DNA of 64,000 nt from Bradyrhizobium nanningense (GTDB lineage: Bacteria > Pseudomonadota > Alphaproteobacteria > Rhizobiales > Xanthobacteraceae): positions 124,001-188,000 of the forward strand of contig NZ_LBJC01000027.1 of the NCBI RefSeq assembly GCF_004114535.1, written 5' to 3'. The notes beneath the pieces are model-generated. The model had not been told where the DNA came from. It did no database searches and saw only the letters and a list, made by a program, of their open reading frames with translations. This document shows positions 63,072-64,000 of this stretch, piece by piece. The number at the start of each line of letters is the position of its first letter. The first letter of the stretch is position 1. The translations under genes and the position numbers were made by a program.

Positions 63072-63371
63072 ATGGATGCTCGAATGCAGTTCTTCTTTTA
63101 TGAGATCGTCGCTCGCGTCGTCGCAATCTATTTGTGCGTCGATTGCGTCCGCAAAGTGCGGTCTGGACTTGTCGAGAGAAAAATCACGTCCTTCTTTCAT
63201 AGTGCTGATACTCTGGACTGGTTCGTAGACGGTCTTATGGGCTGGCCGAGTCAGGTTTTTCGTAGAGACACCGCGCCGGTCCGGTACTGGATGGAAATGG
63301 GGCACCAGACAGTAGCCTTTCTTGCATGCCTCGCTGTTGCGATACTTGGGTGGTGGCAGCCAAGCGCCTGA
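63072..63371 (+). CDS. Small hypothetical membrane protein, 99 aa
   Basis: MDARMQFFFYEIVARVVAIYLC is an N-terminal hydrophobic segment, and TVAFLACLAVAILGWWQPSA a C-terminal one, with a ~50-residue middle rich in aromatic residues (DTLDWFVDGLMGWPSQVF). No recognised family and no good ribosome site. Plausible as a real gene because both ends look membrane-bound, but in an atypical region. Confidence 0.45.
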   Translation: MDARMQFFFYEIVARVVAIYLCVDCVRKVRSGLVERKITSFFHSADTLDWFVDGLMGWPSQVFRRDTAPVRYWMEMGHQTVAFLACLAVAILGWWQPSA

Positions 63372-63775
63372 GCATCCAGTTACGGCCCATCGCGCCGTTC
63401 CGAGCATTGATCGAAATGGCCGCAATCGAAGGGTAGTCGGACCACCCGCGAAATCGGGAAGGCAGGCGCCCATGAAGCGTAGCGCAAGATCGCAGTCCGT
63501 CGCCGGTTATCCGGTCGGATCGCCTGGGCGGCTTCCGCATCATAGCGCCACGGCGGAGCCCTTTCTCCAGCCGGGAGAGCGAGCCACCTGATAGCTAAGG
63601 ACCGGGTGGTCCGGTATATTTCGATGAAGTTTGGTAGGTCCGATTGTGGGCCCGCAGCGGACCTTCACGGCAATGCCCGTTGAGGGCCGCTGTTGCCCCA
63701 TCTGAGCTGGTTTCAGCCCTATCAAGGTACTCGTTTTAGCCGATAGGATGCTGTTTCTCGACCGTGAGAGAGCCT
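63372..63775. other. Intergenic region with the fourth repeat copy
   Basis: About 400 bases without a supported gene. The fourth degenerate repeat is at 63638-63666. The promoter of the binding-protein gene at 63776 would be near 63720-63760; no clear match. Confidence 0.4.
63638..63666. repeat. Degenerate repeat, copy 4
   Basis: GTCCGATTGTGGGCCCGCAGC followed by GGACCTTC (quoted in two parts: GTCCGATTGTGGGCC, CGCAGCGGACCTTC). The ends GTCCG and CGGAC are inverse. Confidence 0.6.
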
Positions 63776-64000
63776 ATGAAGCGGCGAAAAGCTCTTGGTG
63801 TTATAGGCGGAGCAGCAGTGTGGCCGCTCGCGGTGTTGGCGCAGCAACCCAAGCACGTTCCTCGAATTGGCTTCCTGGTGACAGGTTCGATCGAATCTCC
63901 CGAGACGCGCGCATCTCTCAAAGCTTTCGGTCAAGGTCTACGCGAATACGGCTATATTGATGGTCAAAACGTGCTCGTTGAGGTCCGAGCGGCGGACCTG
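63776..64000 (+). CDS. ABC transporter substrate-binding protein (PF04392 type), 3' truncated by window end
   Basis: ATG 63776 opens a frame with no stop before the right edge (75 codons). The text begins MKRRKALGVIGGAAVWPLAV, a Tat-like signal of the MRRREFIALLGGAAAWPLAARAQ kind. It continues HVPRIGFLVTGSIESPETRA and FGQGLREYGYIDGQNVLVEVR. This is the standard N-terminus of periplasmic binding proteins abundant in Bradyrhizobium. Ligand unknown. Confidence 0.85.
   Translation, partial: MKRRKALGVIGGAAVWPLAVLAQQPKHVPRIGFLVTGSIESPETRASLKAFGQGLREYGYIDGQNVLVEVRAADL

Overview
The window is GC-rich chromosomal DNA of an alphaproteobacterium, most probably a Bradyrhizobium or close relative. Support: PQQ-dehydrogenase accessory families, a GcrA-type regulator, purine/urate catabolism, a phasin, Tat-exported enzymes, and several palindromic intergenic repeats of the kind common in Bradyrhizobium. 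No rRNA, tRNA, CRISPR array, integrase or transposase was recognised. Both ends cut through genes.

Layout. 1-0.85 kb: end of a quinoprotein-dehydrogenase-associated binding protein (XoxJ/MxaJ-like) and a CXXCW/rhodanese protein. 1.0-12.4 kb: a PQQ-associated export/import locus. It has a tightly overlapping minus-strand operon (periplasmic binding protein, beta-propeller, ABC ATPase, ABC-2 permease, exported protein), S-formylglutathione hydrolase, a divergent two-component pair and a TonB-dependent receptor. The gene content resembles the lanthanide-uptake (lut) clusters of methylotrophs and fits methanol oxidation followed by glutathione-linked formaldehyde oxidation. 12.4-18.6 kb: small uncharacterised proteins, a GrlR-like protein, a polytopic membrane protein, a Tat-exported GH1 glycosidase and a thiolase. 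18.9-26.9 kb: an HU protein, an Hsp20-Lon stress operon, a DUF892 ferritin-like protein, MarC, a class II aldolase with a ClC-type channel, and a tyrosine-rich exported protein.

27.0-42.6 kb is a purine catabolism island after a repeat-rich gap. It encodes a DUF3830 protein, allantoinase PuuE, a fused OHCU decarboxylase/HIU hydrolase, a two-gene molybdenum hydroxylase (xanthine dehydrogenase type), 8-oxoguanine deaminase, a BMP-type ABC importer of four genes, a divergent outer-membrane barrel and a CDA-fold deaminase. No urate oxidase is visible. 42.8-47.6 kb: an unrecognised 457-residue protein, small proteins, and a MoxR ATPase/VWA pair. 47.9-51.6 kb: quinone oxidoreductase, then an S24-type (LexA/CI-like) repressor flanked by a 91-residue unknown and a divergent GcrA paralogue. 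Palindromes of the form TTCCG-N5-CGGAA lie inside the spacers of their apparent promoters. 52-54.5 kb: phasin, cytochrome c, alpha/beta hydrolase. 54.7-60.6 kb: a TpsB transporter divergent from a FecR-domain protein and a CHASE2-PAS-GGDEF-EAL protein. 60.6-64 kb: arginase, a GNAT protein, then a less GC-rich stretch with four copies of a short degenerate repeat and the start of a PF04392-type binding protein.

The strongest candidates for a little-described system are the S24 repressor/GcrA-like regulon and the lut-like locus. All functions are inferred from sequence reading alone; no database search was run.
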